Below, piece after piece: positions 1-10,744 of a stretch of 64,000 nucleotides of DNA. Below the pieces are notes generated by a model, which was not told the origin of the DNA, did not search any database, and saw only the letters and a program-made list of their open reading frames with translations. The stretch spans positions 56,824 to 120,823 of the forward strand of contig JBBHKE010003072.1 in the NCBI GenBank assembly GCA_037447655.1. Direction: 5' to 3'. This DNA is from Zygnema cylindricum (taxonomy: Eukaryota; Streptophyta; Zygnematophyceae; Zygnematales; Zygnemataceae). The number at the start of each line of letters is the position of its first letter. Position 1 is the stretch's first letter. A program made the position numbers and the translations under genes.

Positions 1-3
1 GTA

Positions 4-38
<35 letters not shown>

Positions 39-590
39 CATAACTTCCGTACTTTTTTTTTGAGATTTAGCAGCGATGTATATCGAGGGCATTTCCTCCC
101 TCGATTCTCGATACGGGGTAGTACTAATTTTGCCCCTAATATGTTTTTTTTGGGTTTTTATTTTACTACTTCAGGAAACGAAAAAATAAACTTAAAATCT
201 GAAATTTCCAAACACACTCAATTTTACATGTCAAATTTTATTGGACGTTTGAGATTTACGAGGTATTTTTCAAATCTGTATCTTGCTTTGAACCGTATGT
301 AAGTCTAGAAAACCCCAAAAAACCCCAAAAAACCCAAAAACCTTAAAAAACCCGCTAAAAAACCCGACTTCCTCCAATTATCTACGAATATATTGACATT
401 TTTCAACTATATTCAAACCAAAATACGGTTTTAATTTTGTTCAGTTTCCATCATAGAGGTACCAATCGTACGGATTTTGACTTTTTTAGGAAAATGTATT
501 TTTTTTTCTAGTTTTTGAACTTTTCGTAAATTTTGTATACTTTTCGTGTACGGAGAAAATATACGTAAATTTTTAAAATAAGAGTTGAAA
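1..590. other. AT-rich intergenic stretch with CT microsatellite
   Basis: A (CT)n tract runs from about 5 to 35. The rest is AT-rich with no credible gene. At 311-367 there is a run of A-rich units of the type AACCCCAAAA, reminiscent of degenerate CCCTAAA-like sequence. The segment at about 520-560 (a TTTTCGTAAATTT-type stretch) resembles 40205-40270, so the border of a dispersed repeat lies here. Confidence 0.6.
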
Positions 591-1155
591 GTACACGGTG
601 AATCACTATTAGAGTTGAAAAAAATTAGTGTAAAGAAACAGTTAGATGTTAACTCTATTTTGGGTTCAAGGGCCTAACGCCAAAAAAAATTATATATCCT
701 TTACACTAATTTGGATACGCATTCCCATATTGTAGCAGCGATAGTCTGTGTTCACATAATTGACTCTTGAACCTGTGAGAACAGGTTCTTGCGATTTTCC
801 CTCGTCTTTCTGACTGGGAATCAGATTTTCCCTCGTCTTTTTGACTGGGAATCAGATTTTCCTTCGTCTTTATGACTGGGAATCGGATTTATCCTCGTCT
901 TTATGACTGGGAATCAAATCTAGTGCGCTTTTCTGTGGCGACGCACTCAATTTCCTGGGTCGACGCCCTTATCTGACACTTATTCTGTACTTCTGTACGA
1001 AATAATGAGCAGTTTTAGTACGGACTGACACATTTCATACATTACACATTTCATACATTACACATTTCGTACATTACAGTATATGAAAACACCCGAGATT
1101 AGAGTAATTAACACTAATTAAACAGTACTTATATTAACGTAAGAAAAAATAGAGT
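591..1155 (+). mobile_element. Dispersed repeat, copy 1 (GTACACGGTGAATCACTATT end)
   Basis: The left end GTACACGGTGAATCACTATT resembles the ends of several other repeats in the window. The body (690-1010) and the tail around 1010-1155, with the phrase GTACGGACTGACACATTTC, recur at 40605-40955 and 51062-51485. Inside, a 31-bp unit is repeated four times in tandem (794-917), whereas the 40 kb copies have only one. No protein is encoded. It is probably a non-autonomous DNA element, but I could not find a matching inverted right end. Confidence 0.5.
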
Positions 1156-2396
1156 GCTTCCGTGGCAACGCACTCAATTTCACGCTTCGGCGCCTGTATC
1201 GATGCGATGTACGGCACTACCTTCGATTGGGATGGAAAAAATACGAAAAGGAGAAAAAAGAGAAAGAAAGAAAGAACGAAAGAAAGAGAAAGATAGACAG
1301 AAAGAGGAACAAAACACACTTTTTAATGTTTTATTACTGTTTGTTATTCGATGCGATGTACAACACTACTTCGATTTTGATGTAAAAAAACTATAGGAAA
1401 AAAAAGAGAAAGAAAGAAAGAAAGAAATTAAGAACAGAAAGTGAAAAAAAGAAAAAGAAAGAGAGAGGAATAAATTGTTATGTGTGTTTCTTCTGTTTGT
1501 TTTTTTCTATTTCTTTTTTTGTATACATTTTTTCCTGTTCCTGTTTTTTCCATTCATTTTATTTATGTTTGTTATGTATTTTTTTTTTTTTCTGTTCTTT
1601 TGTTTTCTTTCTCTTTTTTGGTCTCTCTATCACGAGTTTTTCTCTGTTTGTTTATTTTTTTAGTACTCGTTCTTCTCTTTTTTGGTGGCGATTCATTCTA
1701 TTTTTTCTGTTAATTTTCTGGTTTTTTTCCTGTCTTTTATCCAAGTTTAATAAGTTCTTAGCTTTTCTTGTTTTTTTTTTTAGTTATTTATGTTCTTATG
1801 TATATATATGTATATGTATATATGTATATGTATATGTATAATATATATATATGTATATATATATCATATATATATATTTTTTATGTTGTGTATATGTGTG
1901 TGTGTGTGTGTAATGTGTCTTATAGTAGTGTGTATATGTAATATGTTGTGTGTGTGTAATAATAATATGTGTAAGGTATATCTCTATGCCATATATATGC
2001 TCTTTCTAAATAATACATATATATACATATTATTTTAAATATTAATACAAATATATATATATATAATAAATGTATAATATATATATAAAATATATATTAT
2101 ATATAAATACATTATGTATATGTAATATATAAATGGTATATTAATTTTGTAACAAATACATGTTTTATGTTTCTTGCATATTTATATGAATATATATGCA
2201 TATATATGTGCATATATATATGTATGTATAAGCTAAAAGCGCTCTAAACCTTTTGAAGCTCATCTTTTCATTCCTATTTATTTTCTTCATATTTGTGTTT
2301 TCTGTTATTGTTACTTTTCATTGTTATTTTTTTCTCAAATTATCAATTTAACTTTTTTTAAGTATTCATTAATAGTTTCTTTTCTTTCTTATGAAG
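1156..2396. repeat. Low-complexity purine/pyrimidine and (TA)n-rich region
   Basis: GAAA-type microsatellites lie at about 1240-1300 and 1385-1470. T-rich low-complexity sequence covers about 1490-1790, and interrupted TATATG/TGTG repeats cover 1795-2230. Open frames here translate to runs of F/L or I/Y and are not genes. The stretch may be part of a large intron of the EXO70 gene, since its next exon begins at 2397, but no upstream exon is visible. Confidence 0.65.
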
Positions 2397-3319
2397 GCTG
2401 AAATTGTTCAACCAAGAATTTTCCGAGCTACAGGCGAAAATCGCCGTCCAAACGATTTTGGATTCGGAGAGAAGAGCTTTAATTCGAAAATCCCTCCAAC
2501 AAAAAATAGGAACCGCCTATGCTGCCTTTTTGAAAGCCCATCAGTGAGTCTCTCTCTCTCCCTCTCTCTCTCTCTCTCCCTCTTTCCCTCGCTCTCTCTT
2601 CTCTCTCCCTCTCACGCTCTCTTTCTAATTTAATTATTTCTTTTCACTAAAACTGTCCTCATACTAATTGTTTCTCAACATTAAGTAAAATGAGGATTGT
2701 TTTATTGTAATAATCTTATATCCAATCCAAATCATGTGTGTGATTGTGAACCGTGACAAGAATTCCATCTAATCCCATCTCTTCCCTCTCCCTCTCCCTG
2801 CCTCGCCCTCTTCCCTTCTCTCTCCTCTCCCTCTCTCTCCCTCTCCCTCTCCCTCTCTCCCCCTCCCTCTCTCCCCCCTCCCTCTCCCTCTCCCTCTCCC
2901 TCTCCCTCTCCCTCTCCCTCTCCCTCTCCCTCTCCCTCTCCCTCTCCCTCTCCCTCTCCCTCTCCCTCTCCCTCTCCCTCTCCCTCTCCCTCTCCCTCTC
3001 CCTCTCCCTCTCCCTCTCCCTCTCCCTCTCCCTCTCCCTCTCCCTCTCCCTCTCCCTCTCCCTCTCCCTCTCCCTCTCCCTCTCCCTCTCCCTCTCCCTC
3101 TCCCCTCTTCCCTTCTCTCCTCTCCCTCTCTTTCCTCTCCCTCTCCCTCTTCCCTTCTCTCCCTTTTCCCTCTCCATCTCCCTCTCTATTTTCAGAGACC
3201 TTTTGGAGGCGAATCGAGCTTTGTCGAAAATTCAAATTTTTTCAAACGAAGATGTCGAAAGAATTTTGGGCGAAGCTTTTCCGACAATTATTCGAAGTTC
3301 AAGCTCCCAAAAATCGTAA
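2397..3319 (+). CDS. EXO70: EXO70 family exocyst subunit, C-terminal two exons (partial gene)
   Basis: The exocyst tethers secretory vesicles to the plasma membrane, and EXO70 binds phosphoinositides through its C-terminal part. Two exons are visible: 2397-2543 (acceptor ATGAAG before 2397, donor GTGAGT after 2543) and 3196-3319 (acceptor TTTTCAG, stop TAA). The split codon joins CA+A to give Q. The first exon carries [11 protein letters not shown], then [13 protein letters not shown] and [11 protein letters not shown]. The second carries [15 protein letters not shown] and a serine-rich tail. This order matches the EXO70 C-terminal helical bundle (FKxFNxxFEEL, D/ELRxxLRxx, AYRSFLxRF, YxxEDLExLLxELF). 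Upstream exons are not in the window, so the gene either starts before position 1 or is a fragment. No frame break is seen in these exons. Confidence 0.78.
2544..3195 (+). repeat. EXO70 last intron, filled by CT and (CCCTCT)n microsatellite
   Basis: The intron starts GTGAGT and ends TTTTCAG. Apart from about 2620-2750 it is almost entirely pyrimidine on the coding strand. A nearly perfect CCCTCT hexamer array occupies about 2879-3105 (some 37 units). The array runs to within about 90 bases of the acceptor, making a very long polypyrimidine tract. The Ser-Leu and Glu-Arg/Gly open frames across it are translation artefacts. Confidence 0.85.
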
Positions 3320-4592
3320 AAAACCTTTACAAAGTAGATATTTTTATTTCCTTTTCAACCTTTTTTCCCCTTTTTCGATCTTTTTTTCCTTTTTTCTACC
3401 TTTTTTTTCCTTTTTTTCAATCTTTTTTTTCCTTTGGAATCTCTCTTTTCTTTTGTCTTAAAAAGAAAAAGAAAAGAGAAAGAAAGCTTTTACCATCCAT
3501 TGAAAGAAAAAGAGTAAAAGAAAAAAAAACAAAAAGAAAGAGGCTTTTTTTAAATTCTTCAGTACAATGAAGAAAAGAAGAAAAAAAAAAGAATTCCGAA
3601 AGTCGAAAGAAAAAAAAGTAAAAAAAAAGGGACTTCGTTTTATTCCGTTCTTGACAATATTTCTCGTTTCATAATCTCGATTTCATTTTTAGTGTTTTTT
3701 GTAATCTTGGGTTTTTTTTTTTTTCTTTCTTTCCATTTTCCTTTTCTTTCTCCCTTTCCTTTTTTTTCTTCAATTTTTTTTTCTTCTCTTCTTTTTTCGT
3801 TCCTCCCCCTCCCCTCTCTCCCCCCTTTTCTGTTTTTTTTTTCCCTTTTTTCTTTTTCTCTCATAACAATTATATTTTGAAAATATTTTAGCATAAAGAA
3901 ATTTGGGTTTCATATTTTTTTCCTCTATAGTCGGAAGTGCTTTTGGGGGGTTGAGTGAAGTAGAGGGAGAGGGAGAAGAAAGAAAAGGAAAAAAGAGAAA
4001 TTATAGGATCAGGGAAGAAGAAGGTTATTCGTTTTTATCTTTTTTTTTTTTGCCTTTTTTTTCTTTCCTTCCCTTCTCTCCTTTTTATATCGATTAATTC
4101 ATCTTTTTCGGTGGTTTTTTTTATCTTTTAATTTTGAGCATTGTCTGTTATGGGTTTTTACCCATTTAGTTCCATAAAAAAATAGATATTATTCTCCAAA
4201 GCTGTCATTGTGCCTTGAAAAAGTAAAGCATTGTTAAAGTAGATTATTTTGTAATTGCTGATTCAAAATTGGTATTTAATAGTAAGATAATTTTGTCTGG
4301 TTTCCTTTCTTAGAGGAAATGGTATGGTGGCCATTGGAGAGAGACATTGGAGACAGACGAAAAATAAATGAGAAAGGAATCATGGCAAAGAAATATATGG
4401 AAGCAAAAGGTAAAGCCAAGAAAAAAAGAATACAATAGGAGAATCAAAGGGGAATATTGTCCCCTCATTATAGTTGGTATATCGAATGTACGGAATTGAA
4501 CAAGTTAAGAACAAAACCTATATGTAAATTTGGATTGGTTCAGTTGCATAATGTCCATAGAGTTTGAAAACTGCAAAAGGCAAAAAGGTATG
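3320..4592. other. Pyrimidine-rich 3' flank of EXO70, no gene seen
   Basis: After the EXO70 stop there is T/C-rich low-complexity sequence (3340-3450, 3710-3880, 4035-4085) alternating with A/G-rich stretches. From 4100 to 4592 the sequence is ordinary AT-rich DNA with no recognisable coding segment. Confidence 0.5.
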
Positions 4593-4817
4593 ACTACACT
4601 GTCAATTGTTTTTAGTGCTAATAGTTTTTTTGGCCACTTAAAACACTTTTTCTCTGTGCACATGTGTCAAATCGTTGATCCGATGGTTGCTGTTGGAAAG
4701 TAAGATTCTCACTTTCCTATTGGCGGTCTACGATCGACCATTTGGCAAGTGTGCATGGAGAAGAGATGTTTTAATTGTCGAAAAAGCACGAACACATACA
4801 ACGATCAGCAGTGTAGT
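4593..4817. mobile_element. Palindromic MITE, TACACCG family, copy 1
   Basis: The ends are ACTACACTGTCAATTG and GCAGTGTAGT. The internal arms pair as well: GTGCACATGTGTC near the left and GCAAGTGTGCATGGAG near the right. Homologous copies lie at 13632, 24123, 26435 and 50515. There is no coding capacity. In several copies the ends can be read as TA followed by CACCG, which would fit a Tc1/mariner-type TA duplication; that is inference. Confidence 0.65.
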
Positions 4818-5644
4818 TTCGGCCAATGACAAATTTGGTGGGCGGCCAAGTTCAAAACAAAAGTAATGTTTTGTTCATGGAATCTATAAAATAATGAAGA
4901 ATATCTACAATGAATATTGTGATGACACATTTTGATGTATGCATAGAAAGTTGTGATGGATGTAATCGGCGGAAAAAATGTTTTGCTAAGCTACGAGACA
5001 AAATAAGTGCAATGATTATAAAGTGCGTTCGGACAATAATAAGGATATATGTACACGAACGACAAAGTTACATGAATCGATGTTAAGGGATGTGGAACAA
5101 CACTACTATATTGAAAAGAGAATACCCACAAAAGTACATTTAAAAAATACGATTCACAAATTACACAACTGGGAGAGAAGAGATTTAAACTGATAGAACG
5201 TCTAAGCGTTGAGAGTGACAGGTTTAAACGGTGACTCATCTCCCCGTGTTTACTTTGTTTTCACATGTTCAAACGTCGACTATCTGACCGCAAATTATAG
5301 CACCTACAATCTCTCTCTCTTCCTCTCTCTCACCTTATCTCACCATCACTCTTTCCCTATATATATTATGGGAATGTGTACATAAACTAGTGGAATGTGT
5401 CTTAATGAGAAGAATTTTTTTGGTTATATTAGGCCACAACCCTAAAATACCCTGAAAAACCTAAAAAACCATAAAAACCCTCATTACAAAAAGAAATCTT
5501 TTACGCTTATTGATATTCGCGGTTACTATAAGTAGTGGGAATATTCTACTATTAAGAATGTGATCCCAATTAATGTGATATGTGGCAAACAGGCGAGATG
5601 TTTTGTTCAATCTATGTCATCGAACCCAAAGTAGTGTTAAATAA
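4818..5644. other. No gene seen; degenerate CCCTAAA-like run
   Basis: Mostly unique AT-rich sequence. At about 5438-5485 there is a run of the type AACCCTAAAATACCCTGAAA, similar to runs at 311 and 15078. A short CT stretch lies at about 5310-5340. Confidence 0.4.
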
Positions 5645-5975
5645 ATAAATCTCTCTCTCCCCTCTCTCTCTCATCCTCTCTCTCCCCCTCTCTCCCCCCC
5701 TCTCCCCCTCTCTCCCTCTCTCTCTCCCTCTTTCCGTGTCTCCCCCTCTCCCTCTCCCCCTCTCGCCCTCTCTCCCTCTCGCCCTCTCTCCCTCTCTCCC
5801 TCACTCCCTTTCTCCCTCTTTGCCTCCCTCTCTGCCTCCCTCCCTATCCCTCTTTCTCCCTCCACGTCCCCCTCTCCCTCCCCCTCCCCCTCCCCCTCCC
5901 CCTCTCCCCTCTCCCTCTCTCTCGCCTCTCTCCCCCTCTCTCTCTCCCCCCTCTCTATCCCCCTCTCTCTCCCTC
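5645..5975. repeat. CT/CCCTC-rich microsatellite abutting an LTR
   Basis: Pyrimidine-only repeats of changing unit (CTCTCC, CCCCCT, CCCTCC) run directly into the first 852-bp direct repeat at 5976. A comparable tract (12484-12676) lies on the far side of the same element, so both outer flanks of the element are CT tracts. Confidence 0.85.
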
Positions 5976-6827
5976 TGGTCGCTTATTGGCCAGGACCCAA
6001 ACTAGTCACAGATTGTACAGTGAAATACTCTCACGCTATTGGTTAGTTAGCAAATGTTAGAAATTAGTACTTTGGCTATTTCGTTAGTACTTAGGCTATT
6101 GTTTTAGGTTTGTACTCTCATAATTTGAGAGTACAAGAATTGGTCGAAGAGGACTTACGTTTTTCTGTCTTTCCTTAGTCAAATTGTCAATGTTTTCCTG
6201 CAAGGCTTTTTCTGCCTTAGTTTGTTAAGCGCTTAGTCTTTCTTTGCCCTACTATACTTTTCTTGTAAGCCCTACAAGTTAATTCACTCGGTTTCGGCCG
6301 GAGTGCGCACAGATTCCCTTCAACAACCTCTTTAAGCGTGGATTCTACAGAGTTTCTCAGGCTATCTCCGGACCCTTGTGGATGCATTCTGTGAATTAGG
6401 GTTTGATTTGTTATTGTGTAATTTTTGTTGCCTTTGTTGAAGATTATTTGTGGTTTGTTAGAATCCGGTTATCTCGGATTCTCTGCACATTTCCCTTGTT
6501 TCCATTGCTTGATTTTCTGTTTGTTTTTTCTGCAATCGGTTATTAGTGTGTCGGAATCCGGTTATCTCGGATTCTCTGCAGTTTTCTATCATTGCTTTTC
6601 GGCATTTTCTTCTTGATATTTTTACGTATTTCCTTCGTGTTATTTGTTCTCTTATTATTTTCTTTTTGGTGGCTTGCTGTTACAATTGTCGGAATTTAGT
6701 TATCTTGAATTCTTTTCAGTTTGCTAGTTGTTGCTTTTTGTATCTTTCGGTTTCTGTTTTTATTTATTCAGATTCTCGGAGTCCTAGACCTAACTCCTGT
6801 AAGGAATACACCAAGACCGTGGAGCCT
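5976..6827 (+). mobile_element. LTR-type direct repeat, 5' copy (Ty3-like element)
   Basis: 852 bp beginning TGGTCGCTTATTGGCC and ending GACCGTGGAGCCT, repeated in the same orientation and without gaps at 11406-12257. By eye about ten positions differ, roughly 1 percent. The two copies flank a degenerate gag/protease region, as expected for LTRs. The upstream part of the 3' LTR (10743-11405) has no counterpart here; it has been lost or replaced by the CT tract. Confidence 0.75.
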
Positions 6828-8346
6828 CGGCTTTGTATTCCTGTTCTCTCAAATTATCATTCTCCTCTCTCTTGTTGTGTGTTTTAAAAATAAATAAAAA
6901 AAAATATTTTTCATTTTCAGTTTTGGTTCTTGGTTTTGTCTTTTCCATTTCCAGTCCAATTTACCTGTCATTTTCAGTTTTGCTTCTCAGTTTGGTGTGA
7001 GAACAAAAATTTAAAGAGAAAAATATATATATACATTAAAAATACTTTTACTTAGTTTTTTCAATTATATCTTTAAGAGCTTTTCTCTTACCTTATCCTT
7101 TCTATTTCTTTGCTGCAGATTTACACCTATATTTTCTGATGATTCAGTTTTTTTTGGTTGTCAAATTAGGGTTTTCCGCAGAAATTAGGGTTTCTCTGCA
7201 AAAATTAGTGTTTTTCTGCAGAATTAGGGTTTTCTGCAGAATTAGGGTTTCTTGCAGAATTAGGGTTTCCTGCAGAATTAGGTTTGCTTTAGGCCTAAGG
7301 TTTGCCGAAAACCTAGGGTTTGGGCAGCTCCTTTTCCCCTCATCCTAACTCACTTTCAAGTTTATTTGCCTTTCTTTTCTTTGTTCCGTATTTTTCTTTT
7401 CCTCTTCCTTTGGGTGTGAACATTCACTTAGAGGAGACCCCTTTCGGAGGAAATTTTGGGAGTGGATTGCGGAGCAGATTCACCCTTTGAGGCTCTGCAA
7501 AGCCCCACTTGTAGCGATCAGTTGCGGTTCACCTTTGATAGTCACCAGATTATTAAAGGTGCTTTGTAAGTATTACGATGCCTTGCAGGGGGCAAGCGCG
7601 TGTTAGGATAGTTTGTTGATCGTTTAGAGGGTACGTGAGTGGAATGGGTTCAATCGCACCCAATTGTATTGAGCATCTGCATTATCCACGCTTTCCACAC
7701 TTGCCATCTGGCCGTGAGTGGCCTTGTGTTTTTCCTGTTGAATGTTTGGCGTGGAATTTTCTGGTTAGATCTGGCCGTCGGTGGCATTGGATAGAACTAT
7801 TTTCTGCCGGTGGAGTTTTAGATCTGCACCTCCGGGTGCATATTTAGCAATTTTGTGCTTTTATAGATCGGGCCCTTTGGCTTTGCCCACTCGTTTGCAG
7901 GGAAGAGGTTTCGGTAAAAGCAACTACTTGATTAGACCTCGCCATCGTGGCTCTGCTAGAGACTATTTGAGATTGTTGCCTACGTGTTTGGTGTGGTTCT
8001 CACTTGTTGCATTTTGGATAGATCCTATTCATTACCCCGTCGTCGTTGTTACCGTTTTCCTTTTATGCCCACCGATTGGAACAATCTTAACTTTCGTCCC
8101 GAGACTACTCGTAGTGGCCTTCTTTTCCGCCAATCACCTGTAGACCAAACGGATCTAGTGAGTCTACCTCATTCTCCTATAGTTTGAGTTCCGGTATCAA
8201 GAACAACGTCTGTCCAATCAAGATTCACATCCGTCTCTTCTTCGTCCTCTGTCTCCTCTACGCTATCTGTAGAGGAAACTAAAGAAAAAAGTGTCGAGGA
8301 ATCCACTTCTGGTTCCCTCTCTTTTTGGTCTTTTCTTAGTCTCATT
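6828..8346 (+). other. 5' leader of the Ty3-like element
   Basis: The region between the 5' direct repeat and the gag relic has no convincing coding frame. It includes a small tandem array at 7167-7290. I could not identify a clear primer-binding site: the sequence straight after the repeat (CGGCTTTGTATTCC) matches no primer tRNA end that I recognise. Confidence 0.45.
7167..7290 (+). repeat. Tandem ATTAGGGTTT-TCTGCAG units
   Basis: About six imperfect copies of a unit of some 17-18 bp (AATTAGGGTTTTCTGCAG). Each contains TTAGGGTTT, close to the plant telomere/telobox motif. It lies in the leader of the Ty3-like element. Confidence 0.75.
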
Positions 8347-10633
8347 TTGGTCCCATCTTCATACACGTCGGTCGGTGACATGGCTTCTTCCTGCGAGGGC
8401 CCCATGAGCAAAATGCAATTTTGCTTTTCTGAGATGAAGGATACAATGTCCTTATCCCATTTCCCTATGCACTATGATACCGAAATGCGTGATTTAGCAT
8501 TTCAATATCAAGATCGATTTGATCTTCGTGTAGCATTCGCTCTCTTTGGTCGGTACTTCAGAGGGTCGACCCTTACACTATATTCTCGAAGTATGACACG
8601 ATACTCGCAATGACATAATATTCCCCTGCTTTTGCTAGTACACCTGAGGTCATAAGACTAGTAGAGATCCCATATCAAGGTGTTGTCCCCGAGGCCTAGA
8701 TGCCAAGGGTAATGTCCTTCTCCTCGCTGTCCCAGAAATTCCTCGGCAATATGCCGTAGCCGCACGTGCTGCTGTCCCAGCACGACCAGGGATGATAATT
8801 CTGTTGCGGGATCCACTTTTTATCATGTTCGATTTCTTAGAAGCAGAGTATCGGATGCAAAATCCAGATCAAGTGAAAGAATTGATGAATTTCACACGTA
8901 AACCAAGTGAATCCGCTCCCGCTTTACGTGCTCGCATGGAGACTTTACGGGAAGCTTTTCCAGACCTAATGTTCGATGCAGAAGCTGTTCAAAAATTTGT
9001 TGGAAAGTCTCGAGATCACTCGAAACGATTTATACAAAGTCATCTCACTCTGACTTACGGGTTGAAATTCACCTTTGATCAAGCGGCGCAATATGCGGTT
9101 GAATATGAGATGCAATCGTGTTGGTGGGATGCTCATGATCGTTCGGAAGTCGCTTCCCCACTTCCCCCACCAAGCAACCCATGGCCTAACAAAAGGCCTC
9201 CGAAGGTGCCTGCCATGGGTGCCCCACCATATAACCCCGGAAACAGGTTGTGTTTTCCTTGCGCACAAACAGGGCATAAAGCCCGCATGTGTCCAGATAA
9301 GACGGCCACATTCACTTATTGTCAGCAGATGGGACATTACGCCCATCGATGCCATATTAAGAACCCAAAGTTCTCGTATCAGAATCAGATCAAGAATAGG
9401 GGTATCCCCGCCCGTTCCGCCAAGCCGGTCAACCCACCTAAAGAGACCGACAAGGAATCTATTCCTCCTAAAATTTCCCGTAGAGATAGAGAAAAGATAG
9501 AGCTGCAAGCTACTATGGAAGCTATGATGAAGGAACAGTTCGCAGCCTTCATGGCGGAAATGAAGTCGCAGTTTACCGAAATGGCCCGAACGGTCGTTCA
9601 TATGCCGACGTTGGCCGGCCAAACCATTCGGGATTCTATGGTCCAACAACGAGCAACCACGTTTGACAAAGGCTTGTCAGATCATAATCGAGTCGGAAAA
9701 TTAACAAAATCTCGAATCCCACTATCTTTTGAGAAGGAACCTCCCCTTCCTCTTTCGGAAACGGCTTCGGCTATCGCAACTGAAGCACTTACAATCTTGG
9801 ATAGTACAACCCAAGATGCTCACCGCGTCAAGGAACGGTTGAGCATCCTATCGGCTATGATTGAGGACGTACCCAAAGCCTCTCCTATTTCGGGTGAGGT
9901 TGCTGCAGCCGCCACTTTGTGCGCATTGCAGCTGAATCGCAATCTGTCAGCAGTCCAACCAATTTCGTTGGACGAACGTAGTATATTGGATCCCCACATC
10001 AAATTTCTTGATAATAGCCGACACTCATTCACAGTCAATGGTGTCGCACCTTCCCTCCCTCTCATGGACATTAGAGCCAAACCCGTGATCCTTGGATCCG
10101 GATTTGCGTCGAAGCTTGGCCTCACGGCAGACAAACTGCAACCCACAACCACACGTTTACTAACTTCAGCTGGTACCACGGAGCCGGTCCTTGGAATCAC
10201 CAAGGACCCTCTCGTGTTGTGGTTTCAAACATAAATCGAAACTGAATTTTCTGAAATGTCTTCACATGCGCTCGTTACTAAGTGTAGCGATTACAAATGT
10301 TTGGTTGGCAAGGACGTTGTATTTCGGGTTGGTGGCGGTGTAGATATGCATGACCAGACATTCTCTTACAGACCCAATCACTTTCTTGAGCGGAAGATTT
10401 GCCTTCCACCTATTTCGGCACGGAACCCATTGCCTATCATGGCTCATTCGGGGACATCACTTCCGGCTTATGCTGGTATCAACACATTAGATACTGACAT
10501 CTCTCCATGTATTCTCTTGATTGTCAAGACAACTTCTAATGGGTTGTTGAGTTCACAGGGTGCAGATAACGTGACTATTATAGAGCATGCCAAGATTGGT
10601 GCTTCACGTTATTTGCAGGATCTTTCGTAGGAT
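8347..10633 (+). pseudogene. Ty3-like gag/protease relic
   Basis: Three frames carry parts of one polyprotein: 8347-8613, 8792-10234 and 10256-10630. The middle frame has a gag-like helical region (LMNFTRKPSESAPALRARME) and a CX2CX4HX4C zinc knuckle at 9251-9292 (CFPCAQTGHKARMC). A second knuckle at 9311-9352 has lost its first Cys to Phe. Around 10060 a retropepsin-like stretch keeps Asp but reads DIR instead of DSG (MDIRAKPVILGSGFASKLGL), so protease activity is unlikely. The third frame (ALVTKCSDYKCLVGKDV) continues the protease-domain tail after a frameshift. No reverse transcriptase or integrase follows before the 3' repeat, so the element is non-autonomous or internally deleted. Assignment to Ty3 rather than copia is inference from domain style. 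Confidence 0.7.
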
Positions 10634-10724
10634 TTGGATTTCAAGCGGATACTCATTACAGAGGAGACATTCGATTCGTGTCTTCACAACCTTTCGATTG
10701 TGTTGGCCAACTCCTCCGCAGGTT

Positions 10725-10744
10725 AAGGAGCTGGGGGGGGGGAA
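10725..10744 (+). other. Polypurine tract before 3' LTR
   Basis: AAGGAG, CT and a run of ten G residues followed by AATAAATGG lie immediately before the 3' terminal repeat region. This fits the plus-strand primer site of an LTR retrotransposon. Confidence 0.5.

Noticed and set aside
1475-2038. Hydrophobic Phe- and Tyr/Ile-rich frames
   Set aside because: T-rich and TATATG low-complexity sequence; no gene-like composition.
2716-3235. Long minus-strand frames of Glu-Arg/Glu-Gly and the plus-strand Ser-Leu frame
   Set aside because: They are translations of the CCCTCT array in the EXO70 intron. Only the last 41 codons of the plus frame (from 3196) are a real exon.
8966-9649. 227-codon minus-strand frame
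   Set aside because: It is antisense to the gag zinc-knuckle frame, which has recognisable motifs. The minus frame has none.
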